The notes below the pieces were generated by a model. That model was not told the origin of the DNA, made no database searches, and saw only the letters and a list, made by a program, of their open reading frames with translations. From assembly GCF_009831555.1 (NCBI RefSeq), contig NZ_WUUU01000015.1:1-32073 (forward strand): a stretch of DNA of 32,073 bases. Reading direction: 5' to 3'. Within the stretch, counting starts at the first letter, position 1. Each line of letters starts with the position of its first letter. This DNA is from Halobacterium bonnevillei (GTDB lineage Archaea; Halobacteriota; Halobacteria; Halobacteriales; Halobacteriaceae). The translations under genes and the position numbers were made by a program. This document shows positions 8,486-16,632 of this stretch, piece by piece.

Positions 8486-9823
8486 ATGACAGCAGTCGGT
8501 ATCGACGCCATCGAAGTTCGAACTGGCAGGCTGAAACTCGACCTCGCCGAGACGTTCGCGCCCGAGATGGGCGACGACCCCGAGAAGTACACGAAGGGGC
8601 TGGGGCTGTTCGCGTCCTCGTTCCCTGACGCCTACGAGGACATCGTCACGATGGGCGCGAACGCGGCGCACCGACTGATGGAGCGGAAAGGGCTGGAACC
8701 GCAGGACATCGGGCGCATCGACGTCGCCACGGAGTCCGCGTTCGACAACTCCAAGCCCGTCTCGACGTACATCGCGGGCTGCCTCGAGCAGGTCTACGAC
8801 GGCGACTTCCACCACGCGAACAAGGGCGAGCGGAAGTTCGCGTGCATCTCGGGCACCCAATCCCTCGACGATGCCGTGAACTGGATTCTCGCGGGCCGGA
8901 ACCGCGGCCGCGGCGCGCTCGTCATCGCGACGGACACCGCGCTGTACGCCCGGGACTCCTCGGGTGAAGCGACGCAGGGCGCGGGCGCCGTCGCGATGTA
9001 CATCACCGAGGACCCGAGCATGGTCGAACTCTCCACCGAGCAGGGCTACGGCTCCGCCGACGAGACGGACTTCCTGAAGCCGAACCAGCAGTTCCCGAGC
9101 GTGGACGGCAAGCGCTCGATGCAGGTGTATCTCGCGCGGATGCGCGAAGCGCTGACGGACTTCGAGCGCGCGGCCGGGGACACCCACCCGGACGACTACG
9201 CGTTCATCCCGTTCCACACGCCGTTCCCGGGGATGGTTCGGAAGGCCGCGCTGCTCGGCTACCGGCACATGATCCGCGGCACCGAAGTCGAGGACGAACT
9301 CGCCGAGGACATCGGCCGGCAGCCCCGCCGCGAGAACTTCGACTCCCGCGAGGAGTTCGAGGAAGCGATCAAGGGCTACGTCGACGACCTCAAGGACACC
9401 GACGCGTACCGCGAGTGGTACGGCGAGGCCATCGACCCCACGCTGGACATCTCCAGCCAGGTCGGGAACTGGTACACGGGCTCCGTGCACATCGCTCGCG
9501 TGAGCGCGCTGCTGCACGCCGCCGAGACCGACATGGACCTCGCTGGCCAGAAACTGCTCGTCGCCTCCTACGGCTCCGGCGCCCAGGCGGAGATCCACGA
9601 GGAGACTGTCAAGCCAGGCTTCGCCGACGAGGTCGAAGCGCTGAACATCGACGACCAGATCGAGACCCGGCAGGACATCAGTTTCGAGGAGTACGAACAG
9701 ATCCACGACCGCCACAACCACGAGAAGAGCGTGGAACTGGAGCCGTTCACGCAGCCCGACGAGGAGTTCGTCTTCGACGGCTGGGGCCCGATGAACGAGC
9801 GCAAGTACACGTACATCCAGTAG
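8486..9823 (+). CDS. hmgB: Hydroxymethylglutaryl-CoA synthase
   Basis: A 445-residue HMG-CoA synthase that condenses acetyl-CoA with acetoacetyl-CoA in the mevalonate pathway, which supplies the isoprenoid chains of archaeal membrane lipids. The catalytic triad is visible: Glu83 (ATESAFDNSK), nucleophile Cys120 (KFACISGTQS) and His244 (PFHTPFPGM). The C-terminal NWYTGSVHIA and LVASYGSGAQAEIH motifs are also present. The ATG at 8486 starts MTAVGIDAIE, the usual haloarchaeal N-terminus; an in-frame ATG at 8468 would add six residues. Length and sequence are close to other haloarchaeal HMGS proteins and nothing is missing. Confidence 0.97.
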   Translation: MTAVGIDAIEVRTGRLKLDLAETFAPEMGDDPEKYTKGLGLFASSFPDAYEDIVTMGANAAHRLMERKGLEPQDIGRIDVATESAFDNSKPVSTYIAGCLEQVYDGDFHHANKGERKFACISGTQSLDDAVNWILAGRNRGRGALVIATDTALYARDSSGEATQGAGAVAMYITEDPSMVELSTEQGYGSADETDFLKPNQQFPSVDGKRSMQVYLARMREALTDFERAAGDTHPDDYAFIPFHTPFPGMVRKAALLGYRHMIRGTEVEDELAEDIGRQPRRENFDSREEFEEAIKGYVDDLKDTDAYREWYGEAIDPTLDISSQVGNWYTGSVHIARVSALLHAAETDMDLAGQKLLVASYGSGAQAEIHEETVKPGFADEVEALNIDDQIETRQDISFEEYEQIHDRHNHEKSVELEPFTQPDEEFVFDGWGPMNERKYTYIQ

Positions 9824-9910
9824 CGCAGGAGAGCAAGGGAACCTCCGAGAGCGCGGCGCAGAATCGTACGCAACCGGAACGCTGCGTTTGCTGTTCGTTT
9901 TCCCGGGGGG

Positions 9911-10518
9911 TCAGTCCTGCGCGCAGCCCGCGAGCTGTTCGGCTCGACCGGCGTCCGCAGCGGCGAGGTCGGGGTACACATCGACGCCCGCGTAGTCGAC
10001 GACCTCCTCGCCGAGGCGGCGCACGCGGGCGGCGAGGTGCTCGTCAGCGAGGCCGCCGTCCGCGAAGCTGTCGCCGGAGTTCGGGACGGCGACCTGGAGT
10101 GGAAGCGCCCACGCGTCGAGGGCGCGACAGACTGTGCGGAGGTGGCCAAGCGCCTGGCGCGGGAAGCTCCGCCGGCGACCGAGAGCAGGCCGACGGCCTT
10201 TCCGCCGAACTCGTCGCGGCCGCAGTAGTCCAATGCGTTCTTCAGGGGCGCCGAGTAGCTGCCGTGGTACATCGGCGTGCCGAGGATGACGGCGTCCGCT
10301 TCCGCGACGTGTGCCCGCAGTTCGGGAGCGTCGCCGGCGTCCCGGTCGTCGCCGTCCCGTGGCGGCAGGTCGTACTCGCGGAGGTCCACGAGGCGAGTCG
10401 TCGCGCCGGCGTCGCTGGCTGCGTCGAGGGCTGTTTCGAGCGCGATTCGCGTGCCGCTGTCGTCGCTGAGGCTCCCGCAGAGCGCGACGACGTGCGGGCT
10501 TCGTTTCATTTCGGTCAT
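9911..10518 (-). pseudogene. NADPH-dependent FMN reductase, broken by a one-base frameshift
   Basis: A flavodoxin-fold reductase in two frames. The N-terminal part starts at ATG 10518 (or 10509) and reads VVALCGSLSDDSGTRIAL and later GTPMYHGSYSAPLKNALDYC, the FMN-binding motifs of the NADPH-dependent FMN reductase family. After GLLSVAGG the frame degrades. The family-like continuation SFPRQALGHLRTVCRALDAW and the rest, to a stop at 9911, lies in another frame. Adding one base near 10166-10172 (GGCGGAGC to GGCGGGAGC on the coding strand) restores about 200 residues, the usual length. No other damage is seen, so this may be a sequencing error in a G-run. Confidence 0.85.
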
Positions 10519-10539
10519 GCCACAGACGAGGGAGTAGAC

Positions 10540-10552
10540 CCACTAAAACGCT
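10540..10552 (-). promoter_or_regulatory. TATA-like element of the FMN reductase
   Basis: The minus strand reads GCGTTTTAGTGGG, with its AT-rich core about 27 bases before the ATG at 10518. This is the spacing expected for a leaderless haloarchaeal gene. An intact promoter is mild support for the reductase being a live gene. Confidence 0.4.
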
Positions 10553-10687
10553 CGCTAAAGCGATTTATTGTAAAGATGGTTACGTAAATCTCGTTGTGTC
10601 TTCCGAACGAGGCGTCGGCGGTCTCGCCGCTCGTGGAGTGCCGCCAGTGGAAAACGACTACTGGCTGGCTGCGAAAGCCGTCACCGG

Positions 10688-11656
10688 ATGCGCCGCGACA
10701 ACAGCGAAGAAGCGACGACGTACGGGTCGCTGGCTCCGGAGGAAGCCCTCCAGTTGGTCGGGAGTGACGTCCGCGCGGAGATCCTGTGGGCGCTCAGCGA
10801 GGCGCGCGCCGAGGACGGGCCGCCCGCGCTGTCGTTCTCCGAGCTCCGCGACCGCGTCGAGGCGGACGTCGACAGCAGCCAGTTCAACTACCACCTCCAG
10901 GAGCTCGTCGGCCACTTCGTCGAGCGCCGCGGCGAATCTGGAACGGCGGACGCCCAGCTCGTCGCGGAGATGGCAGGCGACCACGGCGAGGGGTACGCGC
11001 TCCGGCCGGAGGGCACGACGTTGACGCGGACGATCCGCGCGATGACGTTCACCGGCGACGCCGCCCTCGACCCGTTCCCGGTCGGCCTCGACTGTTACTA
11101 CTGCGGCGCGGCCGTGGAAGCCGCGTACGGCAACGGCGTGTTCAAGATCCAGTGCCCGGACTGCGAGTACCTCTACGACTACAACCTGACGCCACCGGGC
11201 GTCGTCGACGACGACGAAGCCGTCGTGTTGTCGCGGGTCGCGCGGTACAACCGTCACGTTCGACTCGCGTTCGCGGACGGCGTCTGTCCGTACTGCGCCA
11301 GCGACGTCGAGACGACGGTCCAGGACCCGGCGGACACGGGGTATCCCGGCCGTGACAAACGGGAGGTCCTCGTCCACCGCTCCTGCGCGCACTGCGGGAA
11401 CATGGACAATCTCACAGCGGGTGAAGCAGTCCTCGACGACCCCGCGGTGGTGTCGTTCTGTGCAGAGCGCGGCGTGAACGTCCTGGAGACGCCAATCTGG
11501 GAGTTGGAGTTCGCAGCGACGGACCGCACGGTCACGGTGGAGTCGCGGGACCCCTGGCGGGTCAGCGTGGCCGTCACCCTCGACGGCGACACACTCGCGG
11601 TTCTCGTCGACGAGGACGTCGACGTCGTCGAGCGGACGCGTCCGTCCCGAAAATAG
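10688..11656 (+). CDS. Winged-helix regulator with zinc-ribbon domain (DUF7351-like)
   Basis: A 322-residue protein with an ArsR-like winged helix-turn-helix (about residues 15-118: GSDVRAEILWALSEA, FSELRDRVE, SSQFNYHLQELVGHFV) followed by a zinc-binding region. Four CxxC knuckles (Cys136/139, Cys156/159, Cys200/203 and a CAHC near residue 230) suggest two zinc ribbons. The C-terminal 60 residues are a beta-rich tail. This arrangement fits haloarchaeal ArsR/DUF7351-type transcription factors. Ligand and targets are unknown. The only good start is ATG 10688; GAAAACGAC about 33 bases before it is a weak TATA candidate. The gene converges on the DUF7344 gene with a 13-base gap. Confidence 0.88.
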   Translation: MRRDNSEEATTYGSLAPEEALQLVGSDVRAEILWALSEARAEDGPPALSFSELRDRVEADVDSSQFNYHLQELVGHFVERRGESGTADAQLVAEMAGDHGEGYALRPEGTTLTRTIRAMTFTGDAALDPFPVGLDCYYCGAAVEAAYGNGVFKIQCPDCEYLYDYNLTPPGVVDDDEAVVLSRVARYNRHVRLAFADGVCPYCASDVETTVQDPADTGYPGRDKREVLVHRSCAHCGNMDNLTAGEAVLDDPAVVSFCAERGVNVLETPIWELEFAATDRTVTVESRDPWRVSVAVTLDGDTLAVLVDEDVDVVERTRPSRK

Positions 11657-11669
11657 ACCTCTGGCGCGG

Positions 11670-12206
11670 TTACTGCCCGGTGAACATGTCGAGCCACTGG
11701 CTACCCTGTTCGCGAATCTGGTAGGCCAGCGACGCGAACAGCAACAGGAGCGCGCCGGCCGCGTACGCGACTGGGTTCAGTCCTGCCAGCAGCGGCGCCC
11801 CCGCCGCGCTCGCGAACGTCGCGACGAGGCCGAGGACGACGACACCGAGATAGAACTCGCTCCAGGAGAGGCGTCCGTCCTCGACGACTTCGAGGTAGAC
11901 GTCGATGTCCTGTGCGTGCTCGCCGAGTTCGACCTTCTTCGACGTGTCGTCGTACTGGACGATGCCGAGAGCGTCGAGTTTCGGGAGGTGGTTCTGGTGG
12001 AGCGTGACGTACACGCTCTGGCGCACCTCCCTCGGTGCCGGCGACTCCCCGGATTCGGCCGCTGCGATGTCGTCGGCCAGCGAGCGCAAGTCCCGCGGGT
12101 TCTCCTCGGTGAGGAGTTCGAGCACTCGCCACCGCCGGTCGTTACTCAGTACGTCGTGAATCTCTGCGCGTTCTAGTGGTTGGTCTGCTTCTCGTTGTTT
12201 GAGCAT
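11670..12206 (-). CDS. DUF7344 winged-helix protein with two TM segments (left flank regulator)
   Basis: A 178-residue protein from ATG 12206 (MLKQREADQPLERAEIHDVL). The N-terminal winged helix (DRRWRVLELLTEENPRDLRSLADDI; SVYVTLHQNHLPKLDALGIVQYD) is the DUF7344 DNA-binding domain. Two C-terminal membrane segments follow (FYLGVVVLGLVATFASA and LNPVAYAAGALLLLFASLAYQ). It is a paralogue of the gene at 28402-28932, on the other side of the fibre locus. The start follows the paralogue's length. An in-frame ATG at 12278 lies 20-25 bases after a TATA-like ACTATACC (12295-12304) and would be leaderless, adding 24 residues. Probably a membrane-tethered regulator of the locus, by position only. Confidence 0.88.
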   Translation of the reverse strand: MLKQREADQPLERAEIHDVLSNDRRWRVLELLTEENPRDLRSLADDIAAAESGESPAPREVRQSVYVTLHQNHLPKLDALGIVQYDDTSKKVELGEHAQDIDVYLEVVEDGRLSWSEFYLGVVVLGLVATFASAAGAPLLAGLNPVAYAAGALLLLFASLAYQIREQGSQWLDMFTGQ

Positions 12207-12278
12207 CCGTTGGTCCCCCCGTTCGTGGCGCACCGAATTCCCCCCATTCCCCGGGAATCGGCCCCACAGTACATGCAT

Positions 12279-12399
12279 GACGTGTACAGAGAAAGGTATA
12301 GTTAACTGACGGGAAGGATTTCACGTCGTGAATATTTCCCCGAAGATGAGACGTAAATGACGCGAGGAATTATTATCCTACTAACTATAACCTCGCCCA
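12279..12399. promoter_or_regulatory. Divergent promoter region between DUF7344 and FilR1-type regulators
   Basis: A notably AT-rich 120 bases. Minus strand: ACTATACC at 12295-12304 can serve the DUF7344 gene. Plus strand: AATTATTATCC at 12368-12378, about 27 bases before ATG 12400, is a good TATA for the FilR1-type gene and implies a leaderless start. Between them lies GTGAATATTTC at 12328-12338, whose GAATATTTC core recurs after the FilR1-type gene near 13230. Confidence 0.5.
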
Positions 12400-13200
12400 A
12401 TGGGTGGGAGCAGTGATGCGGGCGACATTCTCAGAGCGGCCATCGAACGAAGGCCGCTGTTCCGGGAGCTCGAAGACGGGGGGCTCACGAGGGCTGAAGT
12501 CCAGACGGCGCTGAACGTCTCGCGTTCGACAGCCCACCGGATCCTCAATCGGTTCGAGTCGATGGACGTCATCGAACACGCAAACGGCCGATACAGACTG
12601 ACGCCCCTGGGGAAGGTCGTCGCCGCCGAGACGGACCGAGCGACCAGTACGGTAGCAGTCGCCAGGCAACTGACGCCGCTGCTGGAAACGTTCGAGGCCG
12701 CCGACGAGCGCGTCGAACTCGAGGTCTTCGAGGACGCGTCGGTGACAGCGCCGGAACCCGCCGACCCCTACCGTCCGCTGCGGCGACTGCTCTCGGTGGT
12801 CGAGAAAACGTCCCGAATCCGGGAGTTGTCGCCGACGGCTCCCGAGCCGGCCTACCAGTCGGTCCTCCTCGAGCGCGTTCGCAACGGCTTGCAGGCCGCT
12901 GTCGTCTATCCCGGCAGCGTCGTCGACCACCTCAGTCGACAGGCCGATACCGACCTCCGAACCGTCGTGGACAACCACGGACTCGACCTCAGAGTCGACA
13001 GCCTCCCGGGGTTCCGCCTGATTCTCGCCGACGAATGCGTCTACCTCGGCGGGTACAACGACGCCGCGACGCAGCTCAAGGTCGTCGCGGACACCGACAG
13101 CCCCGCCGCCGTCGAGTGGGCGATGGGGGTGTTCCAGGCCCGATGGGAGAACGCCACCCCGTACGCCGAGTACGAGACGCAAAGCGACGGGGAGCGCTGA
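12400..13200 (+). CDS. FilR1-type winged-helix transcriptional regulator
   Basis: A 266-residue regulator. An N-terminal helix-turn-helix (LTRAEVQTALNVSRSTAHRI, then LNRFESMDVIEHANGRYRLT) is followed by a roughly 170-residue C-terminal domain (PYRPLRRLLSVVEKTSRIRELSPTAPEP, then VYPGSVVDHLSR and FRLILADECVYLGGYND) of the FilR1/methanogenesis-regulator type found in many haloarchaeal transcription factors. Its ligand is unknown. It is transcribed toward, and converges on, the fibre locus, with 157 bases between its stop and the last gene of that locus. Control of the locus is possible from position, but nothing in the sequence proves it. Confidence 0.9.
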   Translation: MGGSSDAGDILRAAIERRPLFRELEDGGLTRAEVQTALNVSRSTAHRILNRFESMDVIEHANGRYRLTPLGKVVAAETDRATSTVAVARQLTPLLETFEAADERVELEVFEDASVTAPEPADPYRPLRRLLSVVEKTSRIRELSPTAPEPAYQSVLLERVRNGLQAAVVYPGSVVDHLSRQADTDLRTVVDNHGLDLRVDSLPGFRLILADECVYLGGYNDAATQLKVVADTDSPAAVEWAMGVFQARWENATPYAEYETQSDGER

Positions 13201-13272
13201 GTGGACCGGCTCGGTCACCTGGCGTCTGCGAATATTTCGGCACTCGAATGACTGCGGCACCCGGCTGCGACA

Positions 13273-13280
13273 TTTTCTTT
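13273..13280 (+). terminator. Possible T-rich terminator
   Basis: TTTTCTTT about 75 bases after the FilR1-type stop is the only T-rich tract in the convergent gap 13201-13357. Archaeal terminators are often simple T-tracts, so it may end that transcript. The evidence is weak. Confidence 0.3.
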
Positions 13281-13357
13281 CGCTCGCACTCGCGGACTAG
13301 GCACCGCGTACTGAGCGGGCCTGACTGATCGTCTCGGGAGTCGAGGCGAAAGAGCAC

Positions 13358-13792
13358 TCAGGACGTTGTGTTGTCCTGCGTCGTCGTCGCGGTAGCCGTC
13401 GCAGTCGTCGTCGCGGTAGCCGTCGCAGTCGTCGTCGCAGTCGTCGTCGCAGTCGTCGTCGCAGTCGGAGTCGCGGTCGGAGTCGCGGTCGGAGTCGCAG
13501 TCGGAGTCGACGTCGCCGTCGCGGTCGTGGTTGCGGTGGACGTCGACGTGGTCGTATTTGTCGTCTCAGTCGTCGTATCCGACGGCGTCGACGTCGGTTC
13601 CGTGGTCGGCGTCGCAGTCGTCGTCGCACTGCCGTCGTCACCCTGGACCGACGCGTTCCCGTCGTCGTCGCCGACGCTGAACGACACGGTGACTGTCTCC
13701 GAATCCGAGAGTGTGGCGACGGTGAACCCGCTGGTGAACCCAGCCAGCAGGACGACGGCGACGACGGCGAGCACGCGCGCGTCAGTCGTCAT
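13358..13792 (-). CDS. Small surface protein: SipW-like N-terminus with a Thr-rich tail
   Basis: A 144-residue protein starting at ATG 13792, overlapping the signal-peptidase stop by 11 bases, so it is translationally linked to it. The N-terminal hydrophobic segment (residues about 6-27, VLAVVAVVLLAGFTSGFTVA) leads into TLSDSETVTVSFSVGDDDG, which resembles the A-x-(F/L)-S-D-x-E junction of SipW substrates. From about residue 57 the protein is almost only Thr, Ala, Pro and Ser (TATPTATPTATTTATTT...), a stalk likely to carry many O-linked sugars. No folded domain follows. It could be a minimal substrate of the adjacent peptidase, a wall-spanning stalk, or an anchor for the fibres. Confidence 0.75.
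   Translation of the reverse strand: MTTDARVLAVVAVVLLAGFTSGFTVATLSDSETVTVSFSVGDDDGNASVQGDDGSATTTATPTTEPTSTPSDTTTETTNTTTSTSTATTTATATSTPTATPTATPTATPTATTTATTTATTTATATATTTATATATTTQDNTTS
13380..13560. repeat. Degenerate triplet/hexamer repeat coding the Thr-rich tail
   Basis: Plus strand shows tandem gtcgtcgcagtcgtcgtcgc-type units mixed with ggagtcgcggtc units (about 13482-13506). They encode alternating Thr/Ala and Thr/Pro dipeptides on the minus strand. Near-identical neighbouring units point to slippage, so repeat number probably varies between strains. Confidence 0.7.
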
Positions 13793-14780
13793 CGTCGTCA
13801 CCTCCGGACGCCGAATCCGCACGGTGGCCGCCGTCGGTCGCCGCGCCCTCGGAGCGGCCGGTAGCGGCGTCCGCGACTGGCTGGTCCGCGCTCTCGCCGT
13901 CCGCACCCCCGAACAGCAACACCGCCGCGATGAACACGACGACCAGCGCCGCGCCGGTGAAGATCGCCACTCGCAGTGGCGTCAGCTGGACGTAGGCCAT
14001 GTACCCGCTGTAGGCAGCGAGCGCGAGGAATCCGACGGAACTGAGCTTCACGTCCATCGGCGTGATCGCCACCGCGTCGTCGGTGGGTTCGTCGGTCGTC
14101 GCAGACTCCGTCGCCACCGCTCCGGGTGCAGGTGCGTCCGCTGATTCGTGAGCGTCCGCTGATTCGTGAGCGTCCGCTGATTCGTGTTCGCCAGCCGGTT
14201 CGAACTCGTCCGCCCACGCAGCGTCGGCTTCGGCACCGGCTTCGTCCGCTGCACCTGTCTCGTCAGCGCCCCTGTCGCGGACGAACGTGTACAGTTCACT
14301 GAGCACGAACAGGGCGATGGGCAACCCGACGAGCGTCGAGAGCCCGGTCGGCGTGTTCGCGAACAACACGACGTGACCCACGAGCGGTATCGCGAACCAG
14401 ACCTCGCCGGTGACGTTGTCCGCGGGCACCGGCGACGCGTCCACCGCGTCGTTGGCGTCGCCCTTCGTGCGGAACGCCAAGCCGTCTTCGCGCTCGACCA
14501 CCTCGACGACGCGATGCGTGACCGGCGTCGACTCGCCGCCGCGGGTGTACGTGATGACGTCGCCCCGTTCGATGCTCGCGGGGTCGACGCTGTTCACGAC
14601 GACGGCGTCGCCCGCGGAAATCGTCGGCTCCATGCTGCCCGAGAGGACGACGTAGCTCGCGTCCGCGCCGACGACCGCCGGCACTGCCTGGACGACGAAC
14701 GCCGCCAAGACGACTACCGCCACTACCGTCACGAAGCCGCCCGTAATACGGCGGAGACTGAATCTGGTCACGCCCACCAC
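13782..14780 (-). CDS. Signal peptidase I (SipW-like), dedicated to the fibre locus
   Basis: A 332-residue membrane protease. TM1 is at about residues 15-37. The catalytic serine is Ser49 in VLSGSMEPTI. His89 (PVTHRVVEVV) replaces the bacterial lysine, and Asp108 and Asp111 lie in TKGDANDAVD; this Ser-His arrangement is that of archaeal, ER and SipW signal peptidases. A second TM (about 140-165, STLVGLPIALFVLSELYTFV) is followed by an acidic region with three HESADA repeats, then two more TM segments (about 246-292) and an acidic tail, an unusually long C-terminal extension. SipW-type peptidases process TasA/CalY-like exported proteins. Its place in the same gene row makes those proteins its likely substrates. 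Confidence 0.93.
   Translation of the reverse strand: MVGVTRFSLRRITGGFVTVVAVVVLAAFVVQAVPAVVGADASYVVLSGSMEPTISAGDAVVVNSVDPASIERGDVITYTRGGESTPVTHRVVEVVEREDGLAFRTKGDANDAVDASPVPADNVTGEVWFAIPLVGHVVLFANTPTGLSTLVGLPIALFVLSELYTFVRDRGADETGAADEAGAEADAAWADEFEPAGEHESADAHESADAHESADAPAPGAVATESATTDEPTDDAVAITPMDVKLSSVGFLALAAYSGYMAYVQLTPLRVAIFTGAALVVVFIAAVLLFGGADGESADQPVADAATGRSEGAATDGGHRADSASGGDDDDD
14134..14187. repeat. Three tandem 18-base repeats inside the signal peptidase gene
   Basis: gcgtccgctgattcgtga occurs at 14134-14151 and 14152-14169, and once more at 14170-14187 with the last base changed. On the minus strand it encodes the HESADA repeat between the second and third TM segments. In-frame and near-perfect, so recently expanded. 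Confidence 0.9.
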
Positions 14781-14823
14781 CTCGCCGGGTCGCGGGCCGC
14801 GAGCGGTCCTGTCGAGAGTGCGG

Positions 14824-15849
14824 TCATTGCCATGGATTCGACGCCTCCGTGTGTCGGCACTGGTTGGCGTGCAGTTCGAGGTCGACGGACAGCGACTCGC
14901 CGGCGTGTTTCTTGGGTTGCTTGAGCTCCCAGTCGAGGACGAGACACGCGGGGTCGCAGCCGACGCAGCCGCCGTCCGCGCACGCGTACAGCACGAAGTG
15001 GCTCAGGCCGCTCGGCTGTCCGCCGGGGTTGGTTCCCGCGAGCAGTCCCGTGGCGGGTGACGTGCAGTCGACGCGGTACGTCTCGACGCCCTCGTCGGGC
15101 GACCCGCCGCCTTTCACGTCCACGCGACTGAACACGACGTCGTCGGACGCGAGGTCGACGCCACGGACCTCTTCGCCGCCGTCCTTCCAGTGAACGGCAG
15201 CGATCTCGAACGTGACCGTCTCGCCGTCGACGTCCACGGTGAGGGTGCCCGGAGCGTCGTCCACGGCGAGCGTGTCCCCGGGGCCGTTCTCGGTTTCCAC
15301 GACGAACTCGTCGCCGTCGAGTTCGACTTTCGCGAGTTTCGGCGTCGCCCGCAGGCGCCGGCCCGCGCCGAACGCATCGAGGAAGCCAGCCATGGGCCCC
15401 TCGTACAGCGCCTCCGCCTCCCCGCCGCATTCCGGTTCGTAGGCGGCCCGAACGTGGATTGCGTCAGCGAGGTCGTTCGGCTCCCCGTCCGCGCGCATCC
15501 AGACCCGTCCCGGGTTGTCGCACGCGCGGAACGCCACCGTCACCGTACCCGACGCGGACTTCCCCGACGGATCGATACCCGGGAACCCGACGGTGATCGT
15601 CGACTCTTCGACGAATTCCGTCGGGAACGTCTCCTGATCCGGCATCGTGGACGGTTCGCCGCCCTTCGTCGCCCAGCGGGTCGCGACCTGGAGGTCGAGA
15701 GACCCGGAGGTGAGGCTGTTTGACGCGAATACACCGCTATCAGTGAGGACGGCGTGCGTACCGACGCCAGCAGCAGCACCGGCCCCAGCCGCGCCGACGA
15801 GCGAGACGCCGCGGAGTACGTCGCGCCTGGAGACGTCAGGCACGGTCAC
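14824..15849 (-). CDS. SipW-tag exported protein, 341 aa
   Basis: The N-terminus VPDVSRRDVLRGVSLVGAAG carries a twin-arginine-like motif and hydrophobic core, then HAVLTDSGVFASNSLTSGSL, the SipW-type junction (A-x-L-T-D...N-S-x-x-x-G-x-L). Core features shared with its neighbours are VAFRACDNPGRVWMRADGEP and the late DWELKQPKKHAGESLSVDLELHANQC (split here). Cysteines cluster near the C-terminus (CADGGCVGCDPACLVLDWEL), suggesting disulphides. The start is GTG 15849, with GTG 15843 as alternative. It sits directly upstream of the signal peptidase (43-base gap), so it may be the best-matched substrate. It has its own TATA-like AAGTATAC (15898-15905). Confidence 0.82.
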   Translation of the reverse strand: MTVPDVSRRDVLRGVSLVGAAGAGAAAGVGTHAVLTDSGVFASNSLTSGSLDLQVATRWATKGGEPSTMPDQETFPTEFVEESTITVGFPGIDPSGKSASGTVTVAFRACDNPGRVWMRADGEPNDLADAIHVRAAYEPECGGEAEALYEGPMAGFLDAFGAGRRLRATPKLAKVELDGDEFVVETENGPGDTLAVDDAPGTLTVDVDGETVTFEIAAVHWKDGGEEVRGVDLASDDVVFSRVDVKGGGSPDEGVETYRVDCTSPATGLLAGTNPGGQPSGLSHFVLYACADGGCVGCDPACLVLDWELKQPKKHAGESLSVDLELHANQCRHTEASNPWQ

Positions 15850-15880
15850 CCACCCCCCTGGCCTGTTGGAGCACGGCCAT
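15836..15880 (-). CDS. Possible 14-residue leader ORF
   Basis: ATG 15880 opens a 14-codon frame (MAVLQQARGVGDRA) whose TGA lies just past the GTG start of the 341-residue SipW-tag gene, so the two overlap in different frames. The ATG is 18-25 bases after a TATA-like AAGTATAC at 15898-15905, where a leaderless message would begin. It could couple translation to the weak GTG start. It could equally be chance. Confidence 0.25.
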   Translation of the reverse strand: MAVLQQARGVGDRA

Positions 15881-15954
15881 TGGTACGCCGAAGGCTAGTA
15901 TACTTATTGACGTGTTTAGCGATTCAGCGGTCAGTTTAACCGGAGCGCTTGCAG

Positions 15955-16632
15955 TCACGGCGAATCACACGGCTCGACCGTGAACGACAGGTCCGTCTCG
16001 ACGCTGTCCCCCTGTATCGCATTGCCTGAAGACGCCGGCAGCGACCACTCGAGACCGAGGCAGACCCCCTCGTCCCCCGAGAGGCAGTCACCACCGAGTC
16101 GAACCCCGTTGGCGAGCGCATCGTCCGCGTCGAGCAACGATCCGTCGACGAGCGTCGTCTCCGCGGTGCTCTGGTCGCCGTCACAGCCCCCCAACTCGGA
16201 GACGCCGAACGCGCCGGTGTCGTACCAGACCGAGACGTCGACGGCGTCCCCGAGTTCACCGCGGGACGGCGTGTCGTCGTCTGCTTTGCGCTCGGGTTCG
16301 TTCCGCCCGTTCTCGGCGTTCTCAGTGACCGACAGCGAGAACGTCACGCGTGCGCCGCCCGCTGTCTCGGGCGCGACGCGGAACGCCAGCGACCCCGAAT
16401 CCCCTGGCTGGGCGTTCCCGACGTGCAACACGGGGCCCTCAGCGGACTCGTCGCCGGATTCGACAACCGACCCGTTGTACGTCTCCCGCCACTCCACACG
16501 TACCTCGACGTCGTCTCCCACCGTCGTCGACGACTGGTACGCCACAGTGTCCCCGGAGAACGCGGTGAGCGCCGTCCCGAACGCGACACCGACGCCCGCG
16601 GCGCTCAGCAGGCGTCGCCGCGTGTACTTCAC
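15955..16632 (-). CDS. Short SipW-tag-like exported protein, 225 aa
   Basis: The start is GTG 16632, preceded by GGAGGT with an 8-base spacer (16641-16646), which decides it over the GTG at 16638. The N-terminus VKYTRRRLLSAAGVGVAFGT is a twin-arginine-like signal. The junction is degenerate compared with its neighbours (FSGDTVAYQSSTTVGDDVEV). The body keeps the core signatures: NAQPGDSGSLAFRV, VSVWYDTGAFG, an LLDADDALANGVRLGGDCL segment and the end EWSLPASSGNAIQGDSVETD. It ends FTVEPCDSP rather than the usual AEQxRNN. Probably a diverged or accessory subunit. Next on the strand is the 341-residue SipW-tag gene, whose TATA-like element and start lie in the 105-base gap. Confidence 0.8.
   Translation of the reverse strand: MKYTRRRLLSAAGVGVAFGTALTAFSGDTVAYQSSTTVGDDVEVRVEWRETYNGSVVESGDESAEGPVLHVGNAQPGDSGSLAFRVAPETAGGARVTFSLSVTENAENGRNEPERKADDDTPSRGELGDAVDVSVWYDTGAFGVSELGGCDGDQSTAETTLVDGSLLDADDALANGVRLGGDCLSGDEGVCLGLEWSLPASSGNAIQGDSVETDLSFTVEPCDSP

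Noticed and set aside
12328-13240. GAATATTTC repeated on both sides of the FilR1-type gene as an operator pair
   Set aside because: Only nine bases in two copies; chance cannot be excluded and there is no further symmetry.
13368-14144. Plus-strand frame rich in Val over the Thr-rich gene
   Set aside because: Complement of the Thr/Ala codons; the minus strand has a sensible start, TM segment and operon context.
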